Assembly (NCBI GenBank): GCA_023846275.1
Contig: JAIUJO010000183.1
Coordinates: 730,745 to 794,744 of the forward strand
Reading direction: 5' to 3'
DNA: 64,000 nucleotides
Source of the DNA: Vanilla planifolia
Lineage: Eukaryota > Streptophyta > Magnoliopsida > Asparagales > Orchidaceae
Position numbers and translations under genes: made by a program. The notes under the pieces were generated by a model. The model saw only the letters and a program-made list of their open reading frames with translations, was not told where the DNA came from and searched no databases. Below are positions 51,665 to 63,624 of the stretch, piece after piece. The number at the start of each line of letters is the position of its first letter. Within the stretch, counting starts at the first letter, position 1.

Positions 51665-54600
51665 TATTGAATTTTTTCCTTTAAAATTGATGTATCACCA
51701 TTTAACTCTAAATCTCATTCAATGTGAACTTTAAACGTGTTGTATTTAATTATATTACATTATTTTAGTTTATCTCATTCTAATTTAAATATTTATTAAA
51801 TTATTTATGCACATTATTTTTAGTAATTCACTGTAATTTAGAATGAGGTCTAATCAAGATGAAAGAAATGTCGTTTGACTCCTTTTGATTATCTCTAGTC
51901 AATTAAATATAGAAACTTATATTTTTTTAAAAAACTTTGGTTGAAATTTTGATGATCAAAGATGTTACACTCGATCTCCAAAGAATCTTTGAATAGATCT
52001 TTCAAGTATAATTTGTATTATTTCCATAATTTTTTCTTTGATTACTTTATGTAACTATGAAGCCATAATTCTTCTCCTGTGTGGCCTTCATATTGCCTTC
52101 CTTTGCATAAATTAAAGTTCTTTAATTTATCTTATTTCTTTTTTATTGTACATTTACTTAGTACTAAAAAAGTAATTTACTACTATCCATAATTATTTAA
52201 TCTTGTAATTTGGTCAAATGAAAAAATAGTTTTGATCAAAATGAAATAAGCATTGTTTAACTCATTTAAATGATCTTCGTCGAATTAATTATTCTGTTTG
52301 TTCTGTAAATGTTTTATTTTCAAGTGTTTTTTGATTGTTTATGTGACAATTTCGACTACTACCAAATTTTACTACCAAGGTTGTTACACTCGATCTCTTT
52401 AGTATCCTGAAATTAAATTTTCCTAAGAAGTTCACCTAATTTCTTAAAAAGTTTTCTTTTACTTTCTTATATTACTATAAAAATCTAATTATATAATTTA
52501 ATCACTTTGGTTTAGTAATATTACATTCCTTCATTTGATCTCATTTAATAATTAATAAATATTTGCTTAATATCTAAATAATAATTTATTTTTTTTGTTT
52601 AACTAGTTTTTTAATTCATAATAATTCGAAATGACGTTCAATAGAGATATACAAATGCTGTCGTCATTAAGCTTATAGACTCTATCAAATTTAATATTTG
52701 TTTTTATATTTTTAAATGTTTTAATTTATATGATTTAACATTATTTATAAGGCTTATCCATTTGTACGTGATTTGACCTATGAGGATGTTATGCTCAACC
52801 TTCTTACATTGATAGAGTGTGACTTTCTTCAACGAAGTTCCTTATTTCTTAAAATTGTTTGCATCAATTTTATTATACTATTTATTGACTCTAAATCTCA
52901 TTTACAAGAAATTTACATTGTTTTGATTTGTTTTATTGCATTCCTTTAATTTATCACATTATTGCTTTAATATATATTTGTTTAAGATTAAAATGATAAT
53001 TTTTTATTATTTATGCCAACTTTGTCAAGGAATTTAAAATTATTTAAAATATGGTTTGGTCGAGATTAAAAATATTTTTTGACTCATATTAGTAGCTCGA
53101 TTCAAATAAATATTTAATTTTGTAATTTTAAATATTTTATTTTCAAAACTATTGATTCATTTTGTTAGTTTTTATATTTGTAACTAATTTGATGATTAAG
53201 GATATTATAATCGAACTCCATACGATGATGCAATTTAGGTTTCCCATACAATTTACCTCATTTTTAAAATGGAATAAGAATTATTCTTTCATGTGACGTT
53301 GACATCACTTTGAATGGAGAATATTAATTGATTCAATTTAACTTTTTTCAATCTTATTATATATTTATCTAACATTAAAAAGGTAATTTTTTACCATATA
53401 TGGTTATTTAATTTTCTAATTCACTATAATTCCAATGATATATAATTGAGATGAAATAAACTTTGTTGATTTTCTGAGATGAACTCCATCAAATTAAATA
53501 TTCAATTTTATACTTCAAAATATTTTGATTATTATAATTTTGGTATCATACTTTTTGAGATAATTTGTTTTGCGCTTAATTTAGCGATTTATCAAGTTAT
53601 GGTAAATCATCTTAGAATCTTGGAAGTTAATTTTCTTATAAAATTTATCTGATTTCATCAATTTTTTTAATTTAGTTATATTACAATGAGAATCTATTTC
53701 CTCTTTTTTGTAAACTTTGCATGTCTTTTATTATGTTATTGCATTGCATTAATTTATATAATTTTTGTGTTAATATTTATTTACTTAATATTAAATCAGT
53801 TATTTATTTATTTTTTATTTTTTAAGTCACTTTGTAATTCTTAATAATTCTGAACGAGGTCTACTAAGTTTGAAAAAATTGCCATTATGCTCATTATGAC
53901 GAGCCCTATCAAATAAATATTCATTCTTATATTATCAAATAATCAATGTTTTAGGGTGTTAACTTTCTTTACAAGGTTTTTTTTAGTAAGAAAATCGAAT
54001 ATATTAGACAATTTATTTGTATCATGTAATGCAACTTTGTCTAAAATTTATCTCATTTCATCAAATTCTCCTACTTTGGTTATATTACTTATTCACTCAA
54101 AATTTGCACTTCTGAAAACTTTACATCACTTTAATATAATTTTTTAAAATCAATTATTTTTTTATTTTTTTTGGTTATTTACAATTATAATTCTCGATTA
54201 TTCTCAACAAAGTGTGATCGAGATGACACAAATTTCATTAGAATTGTCTCAATGTGCTTTATCTAATGTAATATATTTTTAATATTTTTAAATATTTTAG
54301 TTTCGAATGTTATAGAATTCTTTTGTGAGATATTATGGTTTTTACCTTCTTGACATTCAATGATGCTACACTCGACTGCCATAGTGAATTGGAATTCATC
54401 TCTTCTATATAATTTATGTTATTTCATTTGATTTATCACTTTGATTTGGTTATATTACTGCGAAACATTACTTCTCCACTAATCTGACCCTTATATCGTT
54501 ATGGTTTTGTTAAATTACATTATTTCAATTTATCTTATTTTAGATTTTACATTAATTGAATTAACATAAAATAAAAATTCAATACTATTTAAGGCTATTT

Positions 54601-57600
54601 AATTTGGTAATTCACTATAGTTCTGTATGAAGTGTTATGTTGACAAACAAAACGTCATTAAAAAGGTCTTATTGAGCTCCATCAGAGCTATATATATTTG
54701 TTAATATTTTCAAATATTTTATTTTCTAGTGTTATTATTTGCTTTATGAGACATTTTGACCTATACCTTGTTCAACACTCAAGGTTGTTACATTTTCTAT
54801 ATTAAGTATCTTGGAATGTATTTTTCTCACAAAATTACTATGTTTGTCTAAACCTCCCTTCCTTTAACCTTTATATTATTTTGATTTTGTTGTGTTATAT
54901 TGTTTCAATTTATCTTATTTTGTTACTAATAAATATTTACAAGTAATTAAAATATTAACTTTTGCTCTGTTAGCTTGTTTACTAAATAATTTCAAATTTT
55001 GCAAATGAGGTTCAATTGAGAAAAAAAATTTTGTTGGACTTATCTAAACAAGCTTTACCAATTTTTATATATATATAATCCAATTTATATAGTTTTTGTA
55101 TCTTATTTGAGATATATCATTTCATACTTTAAAAGGACTGAGGACGTTACACTCAATCTCCTTAGCATTCTATAATTCAACTTTCTCAAATAATTTATCT
55201 CTTTTGTTTAATTCTATTCCTTAATTATGGTTATATTAGTATGAAACAAAAGCATCTCTCCTATTATATTTAAGATACTTTTATTTTGTTATATTACATT
55301 TCATAATTTACTTCATTTCATTTTTAATAAATATCTAATTAATATAAAATAATAAATTACTATTACTATTGAATATTTACATTGGTAGTTTGCATTACTT
55401 CTTAATTAGGAATGATTAGATGAAAAAACCATCATTAGATGCATTTAAACGATTTTTTTAAATAAAAATGTGTTTTTATATTTTCAATTGTTTCTTTTTT
55501 TGGCTATTGGCATGCTTTATGAACTTTTTTTTTGTACTTTATTTGATAATTGAGGATGTTATAATTGTTCTATTTAGTAAGTTGGAATACAACTTTCCCA
55601 AAATAATTTACATCATTTCATCAAATACTTCACTTTGATATCATTAAAATATAGTGAAACTCAAATTCTCCTTTTAATTTGACCCATACATTACTTTGAT
55701 TTGGTTAACTAATATTACATATATTTATCTTATTTCAAATTTCATATATAATTGCTTAGTAATGAAATGATAGTTTAAGATTGTTTATGCTCATTTCACT
55801 TGGTAATTTGTAGTTATTCCAAATGAGTTTCAATCGAGATGATACAATTGTGCATATACCCATTGTGATAACTTTTATCCTATTAAATATTTGTTTATAT
55901 ATTTTTAAAATATTGTATTTTCTAGAGTGCAGGCATGCTTTGTAAAATATTTTGAAATATTCATAATTTGACGTTTGATAATAGTACACTCATTCTCCTT
56001 TCTATCTTTGAATGGAACATTACCTGATAATTTATTTTTGTTCTTAAAATGCTTCTCTTCGATATATTTAAATTACTATACAACTCCAAATCAACCCTCA
56101 AGCTATTTTTACATTGCCTTGGCTAACTTTTTGTTACAATTCTTCAACTAACCTCTATTTAGCTTTAGCATATATTTACTTAATATTAAAATAACCTTTT
56201 CTCATGTTTTATACTTATTTAAATTGATTGTTTTTGATAATTCATAATCAAACTTAGTCTATGAAAACAAATATTATTAGACTCATCTAAAAAGTGGTAT
56301 TCTAATTAAAGATTCTTTTCTATATCTTTTAAATATTTTTATTTTCTAGGATTTTTTCATGCTTTAACAAATATGTTAACATGTATAGATTCAATAATCA
56401 AAGATTCACAAACAATCTCTTTAGTAACTTGGAATTGAAGTTTACCAAATTATTTATATCATTTCTTTGAATATTTCATTTAGATTTTGTTATATTATAT
56501 TGAAACTCTTATTCCTTTCATGACCTTTAGATTATTATGAATTGGTTCTATTATATTACTTCATTTTATCTCATTTTATCTTTGATATATTTTCATTTTT
56601 TGTTTAAATTAATAATTATTTATTATTTATTCAAATTTACTTCACTAATTTGTAGTAATACCAAATGTAGTTTCATAGAAAAAACAAACATTATTGAATT
56701 TGTCTGAACAAGCTCTTTCAAAGAAAAAATAAATTTTATGTTTTTAAATATTTTATTATTTATTTTTTTTGCATGCTTTATGAATTAATTTTATTCATAA
56801 TTTATTTCAAATCAAGGTTGTTACACTTGCCCCCTTAATTGTATTTGAATGCGACTTTTAACGATAATTTATTTTACTTATTCGAAGTTTTTTTTGTTAT
56901 ATAATAATTTAACTCAAAATCTTCTCTCAAGTAATTTTTACATTTCATTAAATTATTTATAAAATAATTCTTTAATTTACCATAATTTAGCTTTAATATA
57001 TATTTATTTTATTAAAAAATAATAATTTCTTATTATTTAAGCTTATCTAAATTTTTATATAGTACCTATTATAAATGATGTCAAACCAAGAAAAAATAAA
57101 CATTGTTTGGGCCCTCATTACAAGACCTAACTAATTTAATAATTGTTTCTATATTTTTAAAATATTTCAATTTTTAGAGTTTTGGCATGTTTAATGAGAC
57201 ATTTCAAAAGAAACTTGAAAGTTTTATTGATAATATATCTTATTTCTTCAAATATTTCATTTACACTTTGTTATGTTTTAGTGAAGCTCTAATTCTCGTG
57301 TGACTTTACATCACCGTGATTTTTTTATATTGCATTACTTTCATTTTTCTCTTTTTATCTTTCATATATCATTAAGTTTAATTAAAATATCTTCCTTTTT
57401 ATATTAATTCTTATTTTCTTTTAGTAATTTGTGGTAATTACAAATGATGTATTTTGGACACAAAATAAACATGATGAGATTCATCTCATGAAACTCTATC
57501 AAAAACTATTACATTTTATGATTTAAAATAGTTTTCTAAGTTTTGCCATACTTTAGAAGTTATTTTAATTTACACCTAATTTGATGATTAGAATGTTTAC

Positions 57601-60600
57601 ACATGATCTCTTAAGTTTTTCAATTGTAACTTTCATCTTACAACTTATCTCACATCTTCAAAGCTTCATTTTGATTTTGGTATATAAATATTTGACACTA
57701 AATCTGCTCTTTTGTGATGTTTACATGACTTTAATTTACCTATAACACATTACATCAATTTATCCCATTTTTAACTTTATTTTAAATTTACCTAATATTT
57801 AAATATTAATTTCCTATATTTTATGATAATCTAATTTTTTAATTTGTAGTTATTATGAACATTGAAGAATAAAAAAGAAATAAACATTGTTTGACTCCTC
57901 TCAATGAGTCTTGTCTAATGAAATTAAAATTTTTATATTTTTAAGTAATTTATTTTCATAGGCTTTTTCTAGGTATTTGAAACAATTTGATTCGTATCTA
58001 ATTTGACGCTTAATTAAGTTATGCTTGACATCCTTACTATCTTCGAATGCAATTTTCACACACAATTTGTCATTTTGAAAGTCTTTCTCTTAGATTTTGA
58101 TATATTACAATCAACTCCAAATCTTTTATCTTATAACATTTTATTTCTTTCATTTGGTGATACTGTATTTCTTCAATTTATCATAGCTTTACTTTTATAT
58201 ATATTTTCCAAAGATTAAAATAATAATTGATTGTTATTTATAATTATTTAATTTAATATTTTGTCATAATTCTAAACGAGGTTTGATCGAGACAAATTAA
58301 ACATAATTGGACTCATCTTAATGAGCTCTATCCAACTAAAAATACAAGTTTATTTTTCTTATTTATTTTTTAAAATATTTTATAATCTTTTTAATATAGT
58401 TGGACTTGTACTTAATTTGATGATCGAAGATGTTACACTAGATCTCCGTATAATATTGGAATACAACTTTCCTTTAAAAGTTATGTTATTTCTTCAAATT
58501 GTTCATTTTAACTTAGTTATTTCGTTTTGTGACCTTAAATCTTTGACCATGTGACCATTACTTGCTATTGATTTAGTTATATTACATTTATTCATTTGTC
58601 TTATTTTTGATTTAATACTAACTTAATTTTAAAAGAATAACTAATTTTATTTAAAGATATTTAAATTGGAAGTTCATAGTAATTCAAAACTATATCTAAT
58701 CAAGATGAAAGAAAAGTCATTGAAATAATCTTGATGATCTAGATTAAATAAAATTTTTATTTTTAATATATTTAAATAGTTTTTATTTCTAATTTTTTGG
58801 CATGCTTTATGAATTATTTTGATTTGTACATAATTTGATCGGTGACTATATTACAATGAAACTCTAATTCTTCTGATCATTACATTACTTTAATTTTGGC
58901 ATAATAAATTGGTTCAACTTATAACATTTTTACCTTATTATATATTTAATAAATTTTGAAATAATATTTATTAACTAATTATGGTAATTTATCTTTGTTA
59001 TCGTAGTAATTTTATACAAGGTCCATCAAATATGAAAAAAAAATCGTTGGACTCCTCTAAAAGAGCTCCTTCCGAACACACATTCATCTACCTAACTCTT
59101 AATTGCTGCTATTACATTGCATTTTATATTTTGCACTTCAAATTTAATATATATTTATTTAATATTTTCAAAATAAATTATTGTAATTTATGTTTAATGT
59201 CATTGGGTAATTTGTAATAATTCAAAAATAGTCTGATGGAGATGAATGAAACCTCGTTAGAGTCATCCCAAAAGACTCTATCAATTAATAATACATTTTT
59301 TAATTTTAAAATTTCTACTTTTTAAGGTGTTGACACACTTTACAAAAATTCTTGATTTGTTGATGATTTGATCGTCTTCAATGTTATACTCAAACTTCAT
59401 ATGTTTTCGAATTTTTTAATTTGATTTGATTATATTTTCTTTAATCTAGACCATCTCTTGCGTCACCTTTGCATTGGTTTTACTTTGTTATATTATCTCT
59501 ATTTAGGTTTAATATATATTTATTATATAATTAAATAATTATTTTTAATATTTATATTTTTTTATTTTATTAATTTCTGGCATTTCTAATTGAGTTTAGA
59601 TGGAGAAGAAACAAACTTTATTAGACAAATCTCGATGAGCTTCATCACATTAAATATTATTTTTATATTTTTTAAAATATTTTTACTTTCTATGGAGTTA
59701 TTATTTTATATTAAATATTTTTATTTATAGCAGATTCAAAGATCAAGGATATTACACTCGATCCCCCTAATATCATGAAATGTAACTTTCACATACAATT
59801 TATATCATTTCTTCAAATTGTTTTTCTTTGAAATAGTTATATTACTTTTTAGTAGTGATTCTTATCTAATGTGACCCTTACATTGATTTAGTTATATTAG
59901 AAAGCTTGAATTTATCTTATTTTACCATTAATTTAGTTATATTAAAATTTAAAATTAATAAAAATTTATTATTTATGTTTATTTAATAATGTAATTTTGA
60001 AATATTCCAATCGTGGCTAGATTAAGAATTGACAAAGTTTCTTTAACTTTTCTAAACATGCTCAATATAATTAAATAGATATATTTTTAAAATTTTAAAA
60101 CCTTTTGGTTTTTTTAGTTTTAAAATTCTTTACAAGTTGCTTTGAATAACAACTTATTTAATGATCAAGGATTTTATAGTGGACCACATGAGTGCATTGG
60201 AATACATCATTCTAATATAATTTTTCATTTCTATAATTATTTGACTTTTATTTTGTGATATTACTATGAAACTCTAATTCTCCTCTCATGTGACATTTAT
60301 GTCACTATGTTTTGGTTATATCAAAATTTTTTAATTTATCTCATTTTAATTATAATATATGTTCACTTATTTTAAAATAATATTATTATTTATACTTATT
60401 TACTTTCGTAATATGTAATAATTTTAAATGAGATCTAATGTAAATGAAACAAATATATTTATTCTTATCATGATGACTATACCAACTAAAATATTCATTT
60501 AAATATTTATAAATATTTTCCTTATTTTGTGTTTTGACATATTAATAAGATACTTTAATTTTCACTTGATTTGGCAATCAAAGTTTTTATGCTCGATCTC

Positions 60601-63600
60601 TTTAATGTTCTAGAAAGCAAAATTATTGCAAAACTATCACATTTCCTAAAATTTTTAATTTTGATATTTTGTATTGCTATGTAATTGTAAATCTCCCATT
60701 GTGTAACCTTTTCATCACTTTCACTTAATTATATTACATTACTTCGATTTCTCTTACATTTGATTCGTTGTATATTTTTCCTAATTTATACAAAATATTT
60801 TATTTTTATTTATGCTTCTTCGCATTAGTAATTCATTATATTTGAAAATGACTTCAAATGTAGAAGAAACAATGTTGTTAAACTCATTTCAAATAGCTAA
60901 ATAAGTTAAATTTTCATTTTTTTTTAAATAATTTTTTTCTCTGGTTTTCACATTCTTTATGAGGCATTTGAATTCCTATCTTTTTATGATTTTAAATCTT
61001 ATACTTGAACCACTTAGTGTCATAGAATACAACTTTGTCATATAACTTTTGTCACTAAATTAAATATTTTAATTTTATTTGGTTATCATTTTGTGTGACT
61101 CTAAATCTACTTTCTTGTGATTGTTACACTTATTTAATTTTTTTATTACTTTTGTTAAATTTCTATCATTTTAGTAATAACATGTATTTAAATGATAAAA
61201 AAATAAGTTGTTATTATTTATGTTTTTTCAAATTTATAAATTGTCATAACTCAAAATATGGTTCTATTAATATGAATGAAACTTTTTTTGACAAATCTCG
61301 ATAAACTTATCCAATTAAATATTAATTTTTAAATTTTTAAGAATTTAAGTCTTTTGGTATTTTACATGTTTATTGATAGTTTTTAATTTTTAACTAATTT
61401 CAGGATCATGGATGTTACAATCAATCTCCTTAGTAGCTTGGAATATAGTCATCGTAGAATTTATCTAATATCTTAAAATTTTTCACCTTTGTTTAGCTTC
61501 ATTACTATAAATTTCTAATTTTCAACTCATGTGTTCTTTACATCACTTAATTTTGCTATATTAAATGGTTCATATTTATTTTATTTTTAATATAGTATTA
61601 TTTTTCTATTGAAAAGAGAAAAACTTTTATTAATATCTACATTCATAATTAATAGTAATTTGAAAAAAGGTTAGATAAAGACAAGACAAATATTCATACA
61701 CTTATTTGGATGAGTTCCATATAATTAAATAATAAGTTTTGTGCTTTTAAATATTTTTTTTAAGATTTTTATTACTTTTGTTTGGATAATTTATAATTCT
61801 TTGATTAAACTTATTTCAACTTTATTATATGTTTAAATAATTTTAAAATAATACTTCTTTCTATTTATTAATATATTCGTCGGAAATTTGATGTAATTCA
61901 AAATATAGTTTATGCGACTAAAAACTAATGTTATTAGACTCATGCGAGCTAACTTTTTCGAATTAAAAATTTATTTTTATATTTTCAAATTTTAACTTTC
62001 TATGATTTTAGCATGCTTTAAAAGAAATTTTAATTTGTACCAAATGTTATAATTAAGGATATTATGCTTGATCTTTTATGTATCTTGGAATTCAACTTTC
62101 TCTTGTAATTTCTCCAACATCTTCAAACTTTCTTCTTTAGTTTAGTTATATAACCATTAAGCTGAAATTCTCCTCTAGTGTGCCATTTACATCACTTGGA
62201 TTTTGTTCTATTTAATTTCTTTAATTTGGTAATTTGTAATTATTTTGAAAGAGATCTCATCGAGGAGAAAGAAATCTGATTAGGCTCAACTAGATTAACT
62301 CTATGCAACTATATGTTCATTTTTCTATTTTTTTCATTTTTTTTGACAGTTGTTGGCTATAATTGCAAAATATTTTAATTCAAGCCTTATTCAACGATTA
62401 ATAATCTTATACTGAATCTTCTTAGTATAAACAAACACAAAACTCCTATACAATTGATATCCTTTTCTAAAATGTTTTGTTTTGATTTGGTTATGTTCTT
62501 ATGAAACTCTAATAGACATCTTATATGACCTTTACATTGCTATAATTTAGATATGTTAAATTTATTTAATTCATATAATTTCATAGTTAATATATATTTA
62601 CTTAATGTTAAAATAATAGTTTATTATCTTTTGTTTGTATTTACGTTTTAAATTAAAAGTAATTCTATAAGAGATATAATGGAGATTAAACAAATCTCAT
62701 TGGACTAATATGGATGAGCTAAATCCTTTTAAATATTTATTTTTATTATTTTTAAATATTTTATTTTGCAGAGTGATTGCTCTTCACATGACATTTTGAT
62801 TAATGCATGATTTGGTAGTTAAGGGTGTTATACAAGATCTCTTTGGTATCATCGAATGCAACTTTTTTGTGCAATTTATCTCATTTGTTCAATTTCTTTT
62901 ATTGATCTTGTTATGTTACTAACTCAAAATCTACATTTGCATGGTGTTTAGATTATTTTAATTCGATCATAAAACTCTACTTCAACTTATCTCATTTCAA
63001 ATTTAATATATATTTATTATATATTTAAGTAATAACTTTTTGTTATTCACGCTAAATTAATTTTTCAATTCACCATAATTCAAAATGATACTTCGTCAAG
63101 GCAAAATAAAGGTCGATGGACTATTATCCATCTAAATATTTATTGTATACTTTTTAAAAATTTTATTTCATATAATTTTATAATTATTTATAGGATATGA
63201 CATTTTATATAATATCAAAAGACATTTGTTAATTCTAAACGAGGTCTAGTGGAGACAAACCTTGTTGGACTTTTCCTGGTGATCTCTACAACTTAAATAT
63301 CACTTTTACATTTTAAAATATTTTATGTTCTAAGGAATTGGCACTTTATGAGACCTTTAGATTTCATACTTGATTTAATGATTAAAAAATGTTATAATCT
63401 CCTTAATATCTAAGAATGCAGCTCTCCTATATAATTTATCCCAATTCCATATACATTTGATGTAGATTTGGTTGTCTTTGTATGTTTGTTTAAATATCTT
63501 CTCGTGTTGTATTTAAGTCTCCTTGATTTAATTATATTATAATGCTTCAATTTATCTTGTTTCAATTTTATCATATATATGCATAACATTAAAATATTAA

Positions 63601-63624
63601 TTTATTTTAATTTATGGTGACTTT
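51665..63624 (-). repeat. Tandem satellite block in R orientation (about 12 kb)
   Basis: The + strand returns to the T-rich R reading. It starts with TTGAATTTTTTCC (the CTTCAAATTTTTCAC box), then TTTAACTCTAAATCTC and ATGTGAACTTTAAACG. Landmarks of the GATGTTACACTCGATCTCC type lie near 51963, 52383, 52789, 53203, 54364, 54786, 55146, 55557, 55983, 56820, 58430, 59750, 61413 and 62827, with local spacings of 360-426 bp where consecutive. The landmark at 51963 is close to the inferred ancestral form. A truncated unit lies near 63150-63225, where a TTATTTATAGG box is followed abruptly by TTTGTTAATTCTAAACGAGG. The block is cut off at 63625 by the retroelement-like sequence. No genes are visible. 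Confidence 0.85.
55066..55077. repeat. Short (TA)n run
   Basis: A six-repeat TA run follows AGCTTTACCAATTTT in an R-oriented monomer. It lies at the TCCAATTAAATATTCATTTTTATATTTTT part of the unit, so its monomer position differs from the runs near 16379 and 23207. Confidence 0.7.

Larger units (their letters stand above)
10150..51665 (+). repeat. Tandem satellite block in F orientation (about 41.5 kb, diverged ~410-bp units)
   Basis: The + strand carries the forward reading and is A-rich. The landmark GGAGATCGAGTGTAACATCC recurs throughout. Clean runs are near 13078, 13492, 13899, 14311, 14717 and 15122 (spacings 414, 407, 412, 406, 405) and near 35025, 35430, 35849, 36258, 36653, 37060, 37465, 37840, 38247, 38649 and 39041 (spacings 375-419). 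Other places are irregular: short units near 11873-12048, 18040-18320, 23796-23905, 39390-39572, 40238-40423 and 46762-47908, and long intervals where the landmark was deleted (12048-12750, 16900-17620, 24712-25388). No higher-order periodicity was seen by eye. No gene-like sequence interrupts the block. The minus-strand open frames of 60-127 codons are all repeat translations. Confidence 0.87.

Noticed and set aside
10147-51665. A/T skew switches as replication origins or termini
   Set aside because: The skew flips coincide with reversal of the repeat boxes themselves, which fully explains them.
55756-55989. 77-codon minus-strand open frame in the right R block
   Set aside because: It is the other off-strand frame. 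It coincides with standard monomer boxes, including the complement of AATTTGTAGTTATTCC and GAGTTTCAATCGAGATG, and shows no protein motif.
1-63624. CRISPR-like array (regular repeats with variable spacers)
   Set aside because: The period is ~410 bp, the variation is spread over the whole unit, and there is no short constant repeat with unique spacers.
1-63624. Organelle or bacterial low-GC genome
   Set aside because: There are no coding genes, rRNA or tRNA over 63 kb, and the content is a degenerate tandem repeat with a plant-like LTR edge. Plastid, mitochondrial or bacterial DNA would be gene-bearing.
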